Assembly (NCBI GenBank): GCA_038252405.1
Contig: JBBSAJ010000043.1
Location: 1 to 19,069 of the forward strand
DNA from: DATCDE01 sp038252405
GTDB lineage: Bacteria > Actinomycetota > Actinomycetes > Prado026
Reading direction: 5' to 3'
DNA length: 19,069 nucleotides
Shown here: positions 14,140 through 19,069 of the stretch, piece after piece
Numbering within the stretch: the stretch's first letter is position 1
Layout: every line of letters starts with the position of its first letter
The notes under the pieces: model-generated
Database searches by the model: none
The model's input: the letters and a program-made list of their open reading frames with translations, nothing else
Told to the model about the DNA's origin: nothing
Made by a program: the position numbers and the translations under genes

Positions 14140-14285
14140 GGGGGAGCCGCTCGCTCCTGGGCGGGTATCCCGGCTCACCGTGGCCCCGAAACGTGGCTCG
14201 GTGCCTCGGCTCTACGGTTGCGGGTCAGCGCCGGGATTCAACCGGACTTCCCCCACTCAGGCGCGTGTGGAGTTGTTTGCCTCGG
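14140..14285 (-). promoter_or_regulatory. Cobalamin (AdoCbl) riboswitch
   Basis: On the minus strand the leader reads GGGGGAAGTCCGGTTGAATC, then CGGCGCTGACCCGCAACCGTA and, ~45 nt later, the B12 box GAGCCGGGATACCCGCCC (14159-14176). These match, in order, the conserved core of the cobalamin riboswitch (GGGAA..CCGGTG.AA.CC, GCTG.CCCGCAACTGT, and the AGTC-GGATACCTGCC box). The peripheral paired regions and exact ends are approximate. It lies ~150 nt upstream of the seven-gene operon and should reduce its expression when coenzyme B12 is plentiful. This makes it strong evidence that the operon handles corrinoids or cobalt. Confidence 0.93.
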
Positions 14286-14347
14286 ACGGTCCCACGGCGG
14301 AGGCGGCTGAGTCAAAGCAGGCCCGCTGTGGCTCCGGGCGGGGGTCG

Positions 14348-14353
14348 TAGGGT
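14348..14353 (+). promoter_or_regulatory. -10 box of leaderless promoter (TAGGGT)
   Basis: TAGGGT ends 7 nt before the ATG at 14361. There is no ribosome-binding site between them, as expected for a leaderless mRNA. Confidence 0.55.
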
Positions 14354-14360
14354 GTCGCCC

Positions 14361-14576
14361 ATGGCCTGGACCTGGCGGTACGAGTCCCGTGACGGAGCAC
14401 CCCTGGACGCGGGGGCGCGTGACCTGCCGACCGGCTCGTTCCCGACCCAGTCGGACGCCGAGACCTGGCTGGGCGAGACCTGGCGCGAGCTGCTGGACGC
14501 CGGCGTCGAGCAGGTCGTGCTGCTCGAGGACGGCGTGTCGGTCTACGGCCCGATGAGCCTCTTCCCGCCCGGCTAG
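14361..14576 (+). CDS. Small conserved actinobacterial protein, 71 aa
   Basis: Soluble acidic protein starting MAWTWRYESRDG and ending VSVYGPMSLFPPG. The central part, FPTQSDAETWLGETWRELLDAGVEQVVLLEDG, looks like helix-strand. I recognise it as a family widespread in actinobacteria (same WxWRYE start and YGPMSL end) with no assigned function. The ATG start follows a TAGGGT box by 7 nt. The frame is open upstream to 14055, but that part is the riboswitch leader of the opposite strand. It is convergent with the aldo/keto reductase gene, ending 7 nt before that gene's stop, and divergent from the cobalamin operon, so its promoter abuts that operon's leader. Confidence 0.85.
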   Translation: MAWTWRYESRDGAPLDAGARDLPTGSFPTQSDAETWLGETWRELLDAGVEQVVLLEDGVSVYGPMSLFPPG

Positions 14577-14583
14577 GTCTGGC

Positions 14584-15579
14584 TCAGGGGCGCTCCTCGG
14601 GGCTCACCGTCCGGGCCGGGTCGGTCATCGCCAGGTCCCCGACGATCCCGTCGATCGCGGTCATCAGGTCGGCGTCCAGCTTCACGCCGGCCGCCTTGGC
14701 GTTCTCCACGACCTGCTCCGGTCGGGTGGCGCCGATGATCGCCGCGGCCACGTTGTCGTTCTGCAGCACCCAGGCCACGGCCAGCGCGGCCATGGTCAGC
14801 CCGGCCTGGTCGGCCAGCGGGCGCAGCTGCTGGACCCGCGCGAGGACGTCGTCGGTGAGCCACGCCTTGATGAAGTCCCCGCCGGTCGGGTCGGTGGCGC
14901 GGGAGCCGGCCGGCGGCGGCTGGCCGGGCTGGTACTTGCCGGTGAGCACGCCCTGGGCGATCGGCGACCAGACGATCTGGGACAGTCCCAGCTCGCGCGA
15001 CGCCGGCACCACCTCGGCCTCGATGACCCGCCACAGCATCGAGTACTGCGGCTGGTTGGAGATCAGCGGCACGCGCAGCTCGCGGGCCAGCTCGGCGGCG
15101 GCGCGGATCTGGTCCGCGGTCCACTCGGACACGCCGATGTAGAGGGCCTTGCCGGAGCGGACGACGTCGGCGAACGCCTGAATCGTCTCCTCGAGCGGGG
15201 TCTCCACATCGTAGCGGTGGGCCTGGTACAGGTCGACGTAGTCGGTGCCCAGCCGGCGCAGCGAGCCGTTGATGCCCTCGAGGATGTGCTTGCGGGACAG
15301 CCCGCGGTCGTTCGGCCCCGGACCGACCGGCCAGTAGACCTTGGTGAAGATCTCCAGGCCGTCGCGGCGCTCGCCCGTCAGCGCCCGGCCGAGGACCTCC
15401 TCCGCCCGCGTTCCCGCGTACACGTCGGCGGTGTCGAAGGTGGTGATCCCGACGTCGAGGGCGGCCCGGACGCACGCCTTCGCGGCGTCCTCCTCGACCT
15501 GCGAGCCGTGGGTGATCCAGTTGCCGTACGCGATCTCACTGATCTTCAGGCCGCTGTGGCCGAGGTATCGAAAGTCCAT
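14584..15579 (-). CDS. Aldo/keto reductase family oxidoreductase
   Basis: 331-aa NADPH-type TIM-barrel reductase. The catalytic tetrad is visible: Asp49 (TTFDTADVY), Tyr54, Lys80 (IFTKVYW) and His121 (YQAHRYD). NADPH-binding elements near the C-terminus: WSPIAQGVLTGKY and GATRPEQVVENAKA. The overall pattern (FRYLGHSGLKISEIAYG start, RRLGTDYVDLYQAHR) resembles the Kv-beta/L-glyceraldehyde-3-phosphate reductase branch. The physiological substrate cannot be told from sequence. The ATG at 15579 lies 7 nt after a minus-strand TAGGGT. It stands alone, convergent with the 71-aa gene and downstream of the DUF3043 gene on the same strand. Confidence 0.93.
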   Translation of the reverse strand: MDFRYLGHSGLKISEIAYGNWITHGSQVEEDAAKACVRAALDVGITTFDTADVYAGTRAEEVLGRALTGERRDGLEIFTKVYWPVGPGPNDRGLSRKHILEGINGSLRRLGTDYVDLYQAHRYDVETPLEETIQAFADVVRSGKALYIGVSEWTADQIRAAAELARELRVPLISNQPQYSMLWRVIEAEVVPASRELGLSQIVWSPIAQGVLTGKYQPGQPPPAGSRATDPTGGDFIKAWLTDDVLARVQQLRPLADQAGLTMAALAVAWVLQNDNVAAAIIGATRPEQVVENAKAAGVKLDADLMTAIDGIVGDLAMTDPARTVSPEERP

Positions 15580-15586
15580 GTCCCCG

Positions 15587-15592
15587 ACCCTA
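15587..15592 (-). promoter_or_regulatory. -10 box of leaderless promoter (TAGGGT) for the aldo/keto reductase
   Basis: Reading the minus strand, TAGGGT then 7 nt then ATG 15579. A perfect 12-bp palindrome CCCGGGCCCGGG lies just upstream (15607-15618), between this promoter and the preceding gene's stop. Confidence 0.5.
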
Positions 15593-15626
15593 TGCGAGCG
15601 CGGTCACCCGGGCCCGGGCGGGATGA

Positions 15627-16196
15627 TCAGACCTTGGCGCCGCTGCGCACGCGGGGCTTGGGCAGCCTCAGCCGGCGCAGCTGGAGCGCCCGCAGCGCCG
15701 CGTACATGCCGACCTTGGTGGTGTCGTCAGGGTACTTCTGGGCGATCGCCCGGCGGGTCCGCCAGGCCAGGATCGAGGTGTCCACCAGCACGAGCAGCAT
15801 GTACAGGTAGAACCCGATGATCGAGTAGCCGCGGACCAGGTTGTTCGGGATGAAGCTGAGGACCAGGAACACCAGGACGGCGGGCAGCATGAACTCGCCG
15901 GCCGAGCGCCGGGCGTCGACGAAGTCCCGGGCGTAGGACTTCGCCTTGCCCTGGTCCCGCGCCGGCAGGTAGCGCTCGTCGCCGTCCACCAGGGCCTGCC
16001 GGGCCCGCATCCGGTCGGTGCGGCCCCGCTCGCGCTCCTGCTTCTTGGCTTCCTTGGGGTTCGCGGCGCCCTTGAGCCTGGCCTTGCGCGCGGCCTCGGC
16101 GTCCTTGCGGCTGGGCGTGGCGCGACCCTTGCCGGACCCGTCGGTGGTGGCGGTGGCGGCCTCGGTGGCTTCGTCGGTGCTGCGTCGGCGGAACAC
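15627..16196 (-). CDS. DUF3043 membrane protein
   Basis: 189-aa protein with a long, highly charged cytosolic N-terminus. That part includes TPSRKDAEAARKARLKGAA, the Lys/Arg-rich stretch KEAKKQERERGRTDRMRARQ, and ERYLPARDQGKAKSYARDFVDARR. Two transmembrane helices follow, around FMLPAVLVFLVLSFIP and IIGFYLYMLLVLVDTSILAW, then a basic C-terminus. I recognise this as DUF3043, an actinobacterial family of unknown function that neighbours pspA in Streptomyces. GTG at 16196 is chosen because FRRRS begins the family N-terminus and a TACGCT box lies 6 nt upstream; the open frame reaches 16256. It is divergent from pspA, so the pair may share control, but this is inference. Confidence 0.85.
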   Translation of the reverse strand: MFRRRSTDEATEAATATTDGSGKGRATPSRKDAEAARKARLKGAANPKEAKKQERERGRTDRMRARQALVDGDERYLPARDQGKAKSYARDFVDARRSAGEFMLPAVLVFLVLSFIPNNLVRGYSIIGFYLYMLLVLVDTSILAWRTRRAIAQKYPDDTTKVGMYAALRALQLRRLRLPKPRVRSGAKV

Positions 16197-16202
16197 GGGG
16201 CC

Positions 16203-16208
16203 AGCGTA
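16203..16208 (-). promoter_or_regulatory. -10 box of leaderless promoter (TACGCT) for the DUF3043 gene
   Basis: Minus-strand TACGCT ends 6 nt before GTG 16196, with no ribosome site between them. Confidence 0.45.
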
Positions 16209-16257
16209 GCGGCGCCTCCGCCTGCGCCAGCCCTCGCCGGTCCGAGCCCACAGCACC

Positions 16258-16263
16258 TAGGCT
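16258..16263 (+). promoter_or_regulatory. -10 box before pspA (TAGGCT)
   Basis: TAGGCT fits TANNNT and would give a 5' leader of ~43 nt. That leader contains the strong ribosome site GAAGGAGGG at 16296-16304. The start lies within the divergent region shared with the DUF3043 gene. Confidence 0.45.
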
Positions 16264-16312
16264 GGCAGGAGGGCCGGGACCGGTCCGACTGACCCGAAGG
16301 AGGGCGTGCCGG

Positions 16313-17110
16313 ATGGCAGGCTTCTTCAAGCGCTTGACCTTGATCTTCAAGTCGAAGGCGAACAGCGCGCTGGACAAGGCCGAGGACCCGCGCCAGACCC
16401 TCGACTACAGCTACGAGAAGCAGCTCGAGCTGCTGCAGAAGGTGCGGCGAGGGGTCGCCGACGTGGCGACCTCGCGCAAGCGCCTCGAGCTGCAGCTGGC
16501 CGGCCTGGACCAGCAGAGCAGCAAGCTGGAGAACCAGGGCCGCCAGGCGCTCGCCGCCGGCCGGGAGGACCTCGCCCGCGAGGCGCTGACCCGGCGCTCC
16601 GGCATCCAGCAGCAGATCTCCGACCTGCAGGGGCAGCTGGCCCAGCTGCAGGGCGAGGAGGAGCGGCTGGTCACCGCCCAGCAGCGGCTGCAGGCCAAGG
16701 TGGAGGCGTTCCGCACCAAGAAGGAGACCATCAAGGCCACCTACACGGCCGCGGAGGCGCAGACCAAGATCAACGAGGCGTTCTCGGGCATCTCCGAGGA
16801 GATGAGCGACGTCGGCCTGGCTGTCCAGCGGGCCGAGGACAAGACCGCTCAGATGCAGGCGCGGGCGGGGGCGATCGACGAGCTGATGGCCAGCGGCGCG
16901 CTCGAGGACGCCAGCGGCAGCACGAAGGACGACCTGACCCTCGAGCTCGAGCGGCTGTCCAGCTCTTCCGACGTGGAGCAGGAGCTGAGCCGGCTCAAGG
17001 GCGAGATCGGCCAGGGTGCGGCCCCGGCCGGGCTGCCGGCCGGCACGGCTGCCCCGGCCGCCGACGCTGTTCCCGCGATCCCGATCGAGAGTGCTGAGGA
17101 GAAGCCATGA
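16313..17110 (+). CDS. pspA: PspA/IM30 phage-shock (ESCRT-III-like) protein
   Basis: 265-aa peripheral membrane protein that coats and stabilises stressed membrane. The N-terminal amphipathic helix (MAGFFKRLTLIFKSKANSALD) is followed by EDPRQTLDYSYEKQLELLQKVRRGVADV. Residues ~25-220 are almost entirely coiled coil, with repeated Gln/Glu/Leu/Lys heptads (for example QQQISDLQGQLAQLQGEEE). The C-terminal ~35 residues are Ala/Pro-rich. ATG 16313 has AAGGAGG 9 nt upstream. The stop overlaps the start of the next gene (ATGA). The set pspA, pspAA, htpX-type peptidase, pspAB is an envelope-stress module known from actinobacteria. The enterobacterial partners PspB and PspC, and the regulator PspF, are absent here. 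Confidence 0.95.
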   Translation: MAGFFKRLTLIFKSKANSALDKAEDPRQTLDYSYEKQLELLQKVRRGVADVATSRKRLELQLAGLDQQSSKLENQGRQALAAGREDLAREALTRRSGIQQQISDLQGQLAQLQGEEERLVTAQQRLQAKVEAFRTKKETIKATYTAAEAQTKINEAFSGISEEMSDVGLAVQRAEDKTAQMQARAGAIDELMASGALEDASGSTKDDLTLELERLSSSSDVEQELSRLKGEIGQGAAPAGLPAGTAAPAADAVPAIPIESAEEKP

Positions 17111-17385
17111 TCGTCCGCATCATGGGTGAGGGTCAGTACGAGGTGGCCAACGACGCCCAGGCGGCCATGAACGCCCACGACGACGAGATCGCCGTGGCGG
17201 TCGAGGCGGGCGACGAGGAGACGTTCCGGTCCGCGCTGCACGCGATGCTGGCCGAGCTCCGTTCCTCCGGTGCGCGGCTGCCGGACGACTCGCTGATCAG
17301 CTCGGACGTCGTGCTGCCGTCGGAGGACGCCACCATCGAGGAAGTGCGTGACCTGCTGGGAGCCGAAGGGCTCCTTCCCGGCTGA
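17107..17385 (+). CDS. PspAA-domain protein
   Basis: 92-aa acidic cytosolic protein starting MIVRIMGEGQYEVAN and ending EVRDLLGAEGLLPG. It has a short beta strand (MIVRIMGEGQYEV) followed by helices. This is the small protein encoded directly after pspA in actinobacteria, called PspAA in comparative studies of the phage-shock system. It is thought to work with PspA, perhaps adjusting its assembly, though no activity is established. The ATG overlaps the pspA stop by 4 nt and the next gene starts 1 nt after its stop, so all three are tightly co-translated. Confidence 0.87.
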   Translation: MIVRIMGEGQYEVANDAQAAMNAHDDEIAVAVEAGDEETFRSALHAMLAELRSSGARLPDDSLISSDVVLPSEDATIEEVRDLLGAEGLLPG

Positions 17386-17386
17386 C

Positions 17387-18283
17387 GTGAAGACTCGCTA
17401 CGCAGCGGACCGCGGGCTGACCACCCGGATGGTCCTGACGATGTTCCTTCTCGGGCTGCTCTATGTGGTCTTGATGGTCCTGCTCATGTTCATCGGGCTG
17501 CCCGCCTGGCTGGCCCTGGGCATCGCCGGGGCTGCGCTCTTCTTCCAGTGGTATTTCTCCGACTCGGTGGCCCTGTACGCCATGCACGCCCGGGTGGTCA
17601 CCCCCGAGGAGGCTCCCCAGCTGCACGCGGTCATCGACCGGCTGTGCGCCCTGGCGGACATGCCCAAGCCGCGGGTGGCGATCGCGAACACCGACATCCC
17701 CAACGCGTTCGCCACCGGCCGGTCCCCGAGCCGGGCGGTGGTGTGCGCCACGACAGGTCTCATGCGGCGCCTGGACGGCGAGGAGCTCGAGGGCGTGCTG
17801 GCCCACGAGCTGTCCCACGTGGCGCACCGCGACGTCGCGGTCATGACGATTGCGTCGTTCGTGGGGGTGCTGGCTGGCTTCCTCACGCGTTCGATGATGT
17901 GGAGCTCGATGGGCCGGGACCGCCGCGACCAGAACGCCGCCCTGGTGTTCCTCGTGGTCCTCGTGGTCAGCGTCGTCGTCTACGCGCTCTCGTTCCTGCT
18001 CATCCGGGTGCTCTCGCGGTACCGCGAGCTGTCCGCGGACCGCAGCGGAGCGCTGCTCACGGCCAAGCCGTCGGCGCTCGCCCGCGCGCTGCAGAAGGTG
18101 TCCGGCGACATGGCGGCCATCCCGAGCCGCGACCTGCGGCAGGCTGAGGCGTTCAACGCGTTCTTCTTCACCCCGGCGCGATCCCAGGGGCTCTCGCTGT
18201 CGACGTTGTTCTCCACGCACCCGCCGCTGGAGAAGCGGCTCGAGCAGCTGGCCAAGATCGCCACGCAGCTCGGCCAGGCCTGA
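17387..18283 (+). CDS. htpX: M48 family membrane zinc metallopeptidase (HtpX-like)
   Basis: 298-aa membrane protease that degrades damaged membrane proteins. Two N-terminal transmembrane helices (~14-36 and ~38-57) precede the catalytic domain. The zinc site is HELSH (140-144) and the third ligand is Glu214 in RYRELSADR. Two more hydrophobic segments (~152-166 and ~186-208) lie between them, as in HtpX. The C-terminus has FSTHPPLEKRLEQL, a typical family end. GTG at 17387 is preferred because KTRYAADRGLTTRMV begins the mature family start. It begins 1 nt after the pspAA stop and has only a weak, distant GAAGGG, so translation probably depends on coupling. It is the protease of the psp module. 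Confidence 0.92.
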   Translation: MKTRYAADRGLTTRMVLTMFLLGLLYVVLMVLLMFIGLPAWLALGIAGAALFFQWYFSDSVALYAMHARVVTPEEAPQLHAVIDRLCALADMPKPRVAIANTDIPNAFATGRSPSRAVVCATTGLMRRLDGEELEGVLAHELSHVAHRDVAVMTIASFVGVLAGFLTRSMMWSSMGRDRRDQNAALVFLVVLVVSVVVYALSFLLIRVLSRYRELSADRSGALLTAKPSALARALQKVSGDMAAIPSRDLRQAEAFNAFFFTPARSQGLSLSTLFSTHPPLEKRLEQLAKIATQLGQA

Positions 18284-18306
18284 GCCGGACGGCGGAATCG
18301 ACCAGC

Positions 18307-18882
18307 GTGGGACTCCTCGACTCGATCTTCGGCCGGACCAAGCCGGCCCGTCCGGACCTCGACCAGCTGTTCGGGCTGCCGGCTGCCGCGATCAGCCTCG
18401 AGGCGTCCCTCGGTCTGCGCCCCACCGGGCTCGGCTCGGTGGCTTTCCGGGCGGCCGAGGGGAAGGCCTTCGACGACGTCGAGGCCGAGGTCACCCAGCT
18501 GCTGGCCCTGGGCGGCGGACCCGCCGTCCAGGCCTCGGTGGACAGCTACGGGTTCACCTGGCTGCTGCTGGGCACCGACCCGCCGGACGTGGGCTCGCTC
18601 GTCACCGACCTGCACGCGGTCAACTCGTCCCTGCAGGACTCCGGGTTCGGACCTACGCTGCTGTGCTCGTTGGCGTCGTTCGCTGACAGCTCGGGACGTC
18701 GGCTCGCCCTGGTCTACCTGTTCAAGCGCGGCTCGTTCTACCCGTTCGCCCCGGTCGCGGGGCAGCAGGAGAGTCGGGACAACGTGCTGGAGCTGCAGGT
18801 GCGAGACCTGGTCAAGGACGATCTGCGCGTGGAGCAGGACCTGACCCGCTGGTTCCCGGTGTGGGGCGCCCCCGGCCTCTAG
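18307..18882 (+). CDS. PspAB-domain protein
   Basis: 191-aa soluble protein, MGLLDSIFGRTKPARPDLDQLFGLP at the N-terminus and DLTRWFPVWGAPGL at the end. The middle alternates strands and helices (SYGFTWLLLGTD, LALVYLFKRGSFYPFAP). It matches the PspAB family that closes the actinobacterial pspA-pspAA-htpX-pspAB cluster. No catalytic motif is seen and its role in envelope stress is not established. GTG 18307 is 23 nt after the htpX stop with little ribosome-site sequence (CGGACGG). The gene is probably the last of this operon; no terminator hairpin is obvious in the 46 nt between its stop and the next start. Confidence 0.87.
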   Translation: MGLLDSIFGRTKPARPDLDQLFGLPAAAISLEASLGLRPTGLGSVAFRAAEGKAFDDVEAEVTQLLALGGGPAVQASVDSYGFTWLLLGTDPPDVGSLVTDLHAVNSSLQDSGFGPTLLCSLASFADSSGRRLALVYLFKRGSFYPFAPVAGQQESRDNVLELQVRDLVKDDLRVEQDLTRWFPVWGAPGL

Positions 18883-18915
18883 GCCACGCCGGCCGCGGTT
18901 GTCGGTGGCCTTCGG

Positions 18916-18921
18916 TAGACT
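18916..18921 (+). promoter_or_regulatory. -10 box of leaderless promoter (TAGACT)
   Basis: TAGACT fits TANNNT and ends 7 nt before ATG 18929. Confidence 0.5.
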
Positions 18922-18928
18922 CGAACGT

Positions 18929-19069
18929 ATGTCTTGTCTCGCAGATGGGGGTGATGAGTGGTCTCCGGGGGTGGATGCCCTACGTAACCCCGAACGGACC
19001 GGCCGCCTGCTCACCCTGCTGACTGCCGTTCGGCGCAACGAGGCCAACGCCCACATCTGGGCCGACCGC
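18929..19069 (+). CDS. Unidentified gene, 5' part only (runs off window)
   Basis: 47 codons from ATG 18929 to the window end, all open. The product starts MSCLADGGDEWSPGVDALR and continues with a helical stretch ERTGRLLTLLTAVRRNEANAH. I do not recognise it from this fragment. The helical N-terminus and isolated leaderless-type start would suit the DUF222/HNH endonuclease proteins common in actinobacteria, but this is only a guess. Codon use here is less GC-biased (TCT TGT, GCA, CTA) than in the neighbouring genes. There is no ribosome-binding site before the ATG; the TAGACT box 7 nt upstream supports the start. Confidence 0.5.
   Translation, partial: MSCLADGGDEWSPGVDALRNPERTGRLLTLLTAVRRNEANAHIWADR

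Noticed and set aside
14055..14360. Upstream extension of the 71-aa protein frame
   Set aside because: It covers the cobalamin riboswitch leader, and the leaderless -10 box supports ATG 14361.
13989..14360. Gap of ~370 bases checked for a hidden gene or tRNA
   Set aside because: It is fully explained by the riboswitch, its two hairpins and the promoter of the 71-aa gene. A TTGACT at 14310-14315 (minus strand) could be the operon's -35, but no -10 fits at the right spacing.
15607..15618. Palindrome CCCGGGCCCGGG as operator or terminator
   Set aside because: Low-complexity GC sequence that is expected by chance here; no second copy and no U-tract.

Overview
The window looks like chromosomal DNA of a high-GC actinobacterium. 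Third codon positions are almost always G or C, GTG starts are common, several genes have leaderless-type starts, and the gene neighbourhoods match those I know from Streptomyces and Mycobacterium. I cannot name the genus. There are no rRNA or tRNA genes, insertion sequences or CRISPR arrays. The leftmost ~94 bases (a 17-G run and the sequence beyond it) look like a contig edge and should be treated with caution.

Left third (1-5803): core metabolism. On the minus strand are the start of a two-lipoyl-domain 2-oxoacid dehydrogenase E2 (sucB/dlaT type) and dihydrolipoamide dehydrogenase. A small conserved actinobacterial protein follows on the plus strand. Leucyl aminopeptidase (minus) and the glycine-cleavage T protein GcvT (plus) are divergent, and a stand-alone cyclic-nucleotide-binding-domain protein follows gcvT. 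Lipoyl-dependent enzymes and GcvT near each other are typical of this actinobacterial neighbourhood.

Centre (5804-14360): first a gene-poor stretch with a terminator-like hairpin, two very small minus-strand ORFs (32 and 48 aa) and a perfect 44-bp tandem duplication. Then comes the main feature of the window, a seven-gene minus-strand operon (13988 down to 6420) in which every junction is a 4-nt stop/start overlap. A clear cobalamin riboswitch lies ahead of it. The genes in order encode a secreted alpha/alpha-barrel (prenyltransferase/squalene-oxidase-repeat) protein with an LPDTG sortase signal, an SCO2322-family surface protein, EcfT, a fused double-ATPase EcfA, an EcfS substrate-binding protein, a CobT-like phosphoribosyltransferase lacking the usual catalytic glutamate, and a membrane-anchored GH25-like glycosidase. 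My reading is a Gram-positive corrinoid (or corrinoid-precursor) capture, import and salvage system. The surface alpha/alpha barrel recalls the fold of mammalian intrinsic factor and transcobalamin.

Right third (14361-19069): a conserved 71-aa protein, an aldo/keto reductase, a DUF3043 membrane protein, and the actinobacterial envelope-stress cluster pspA-pspAA-htpX-pspAB. The window ends inside an unidentified gene with a leaderless-type start. In six places a TANNNT -10 box lies 6-7 nt before a start codon, suggesting leaderless transcription is common here.
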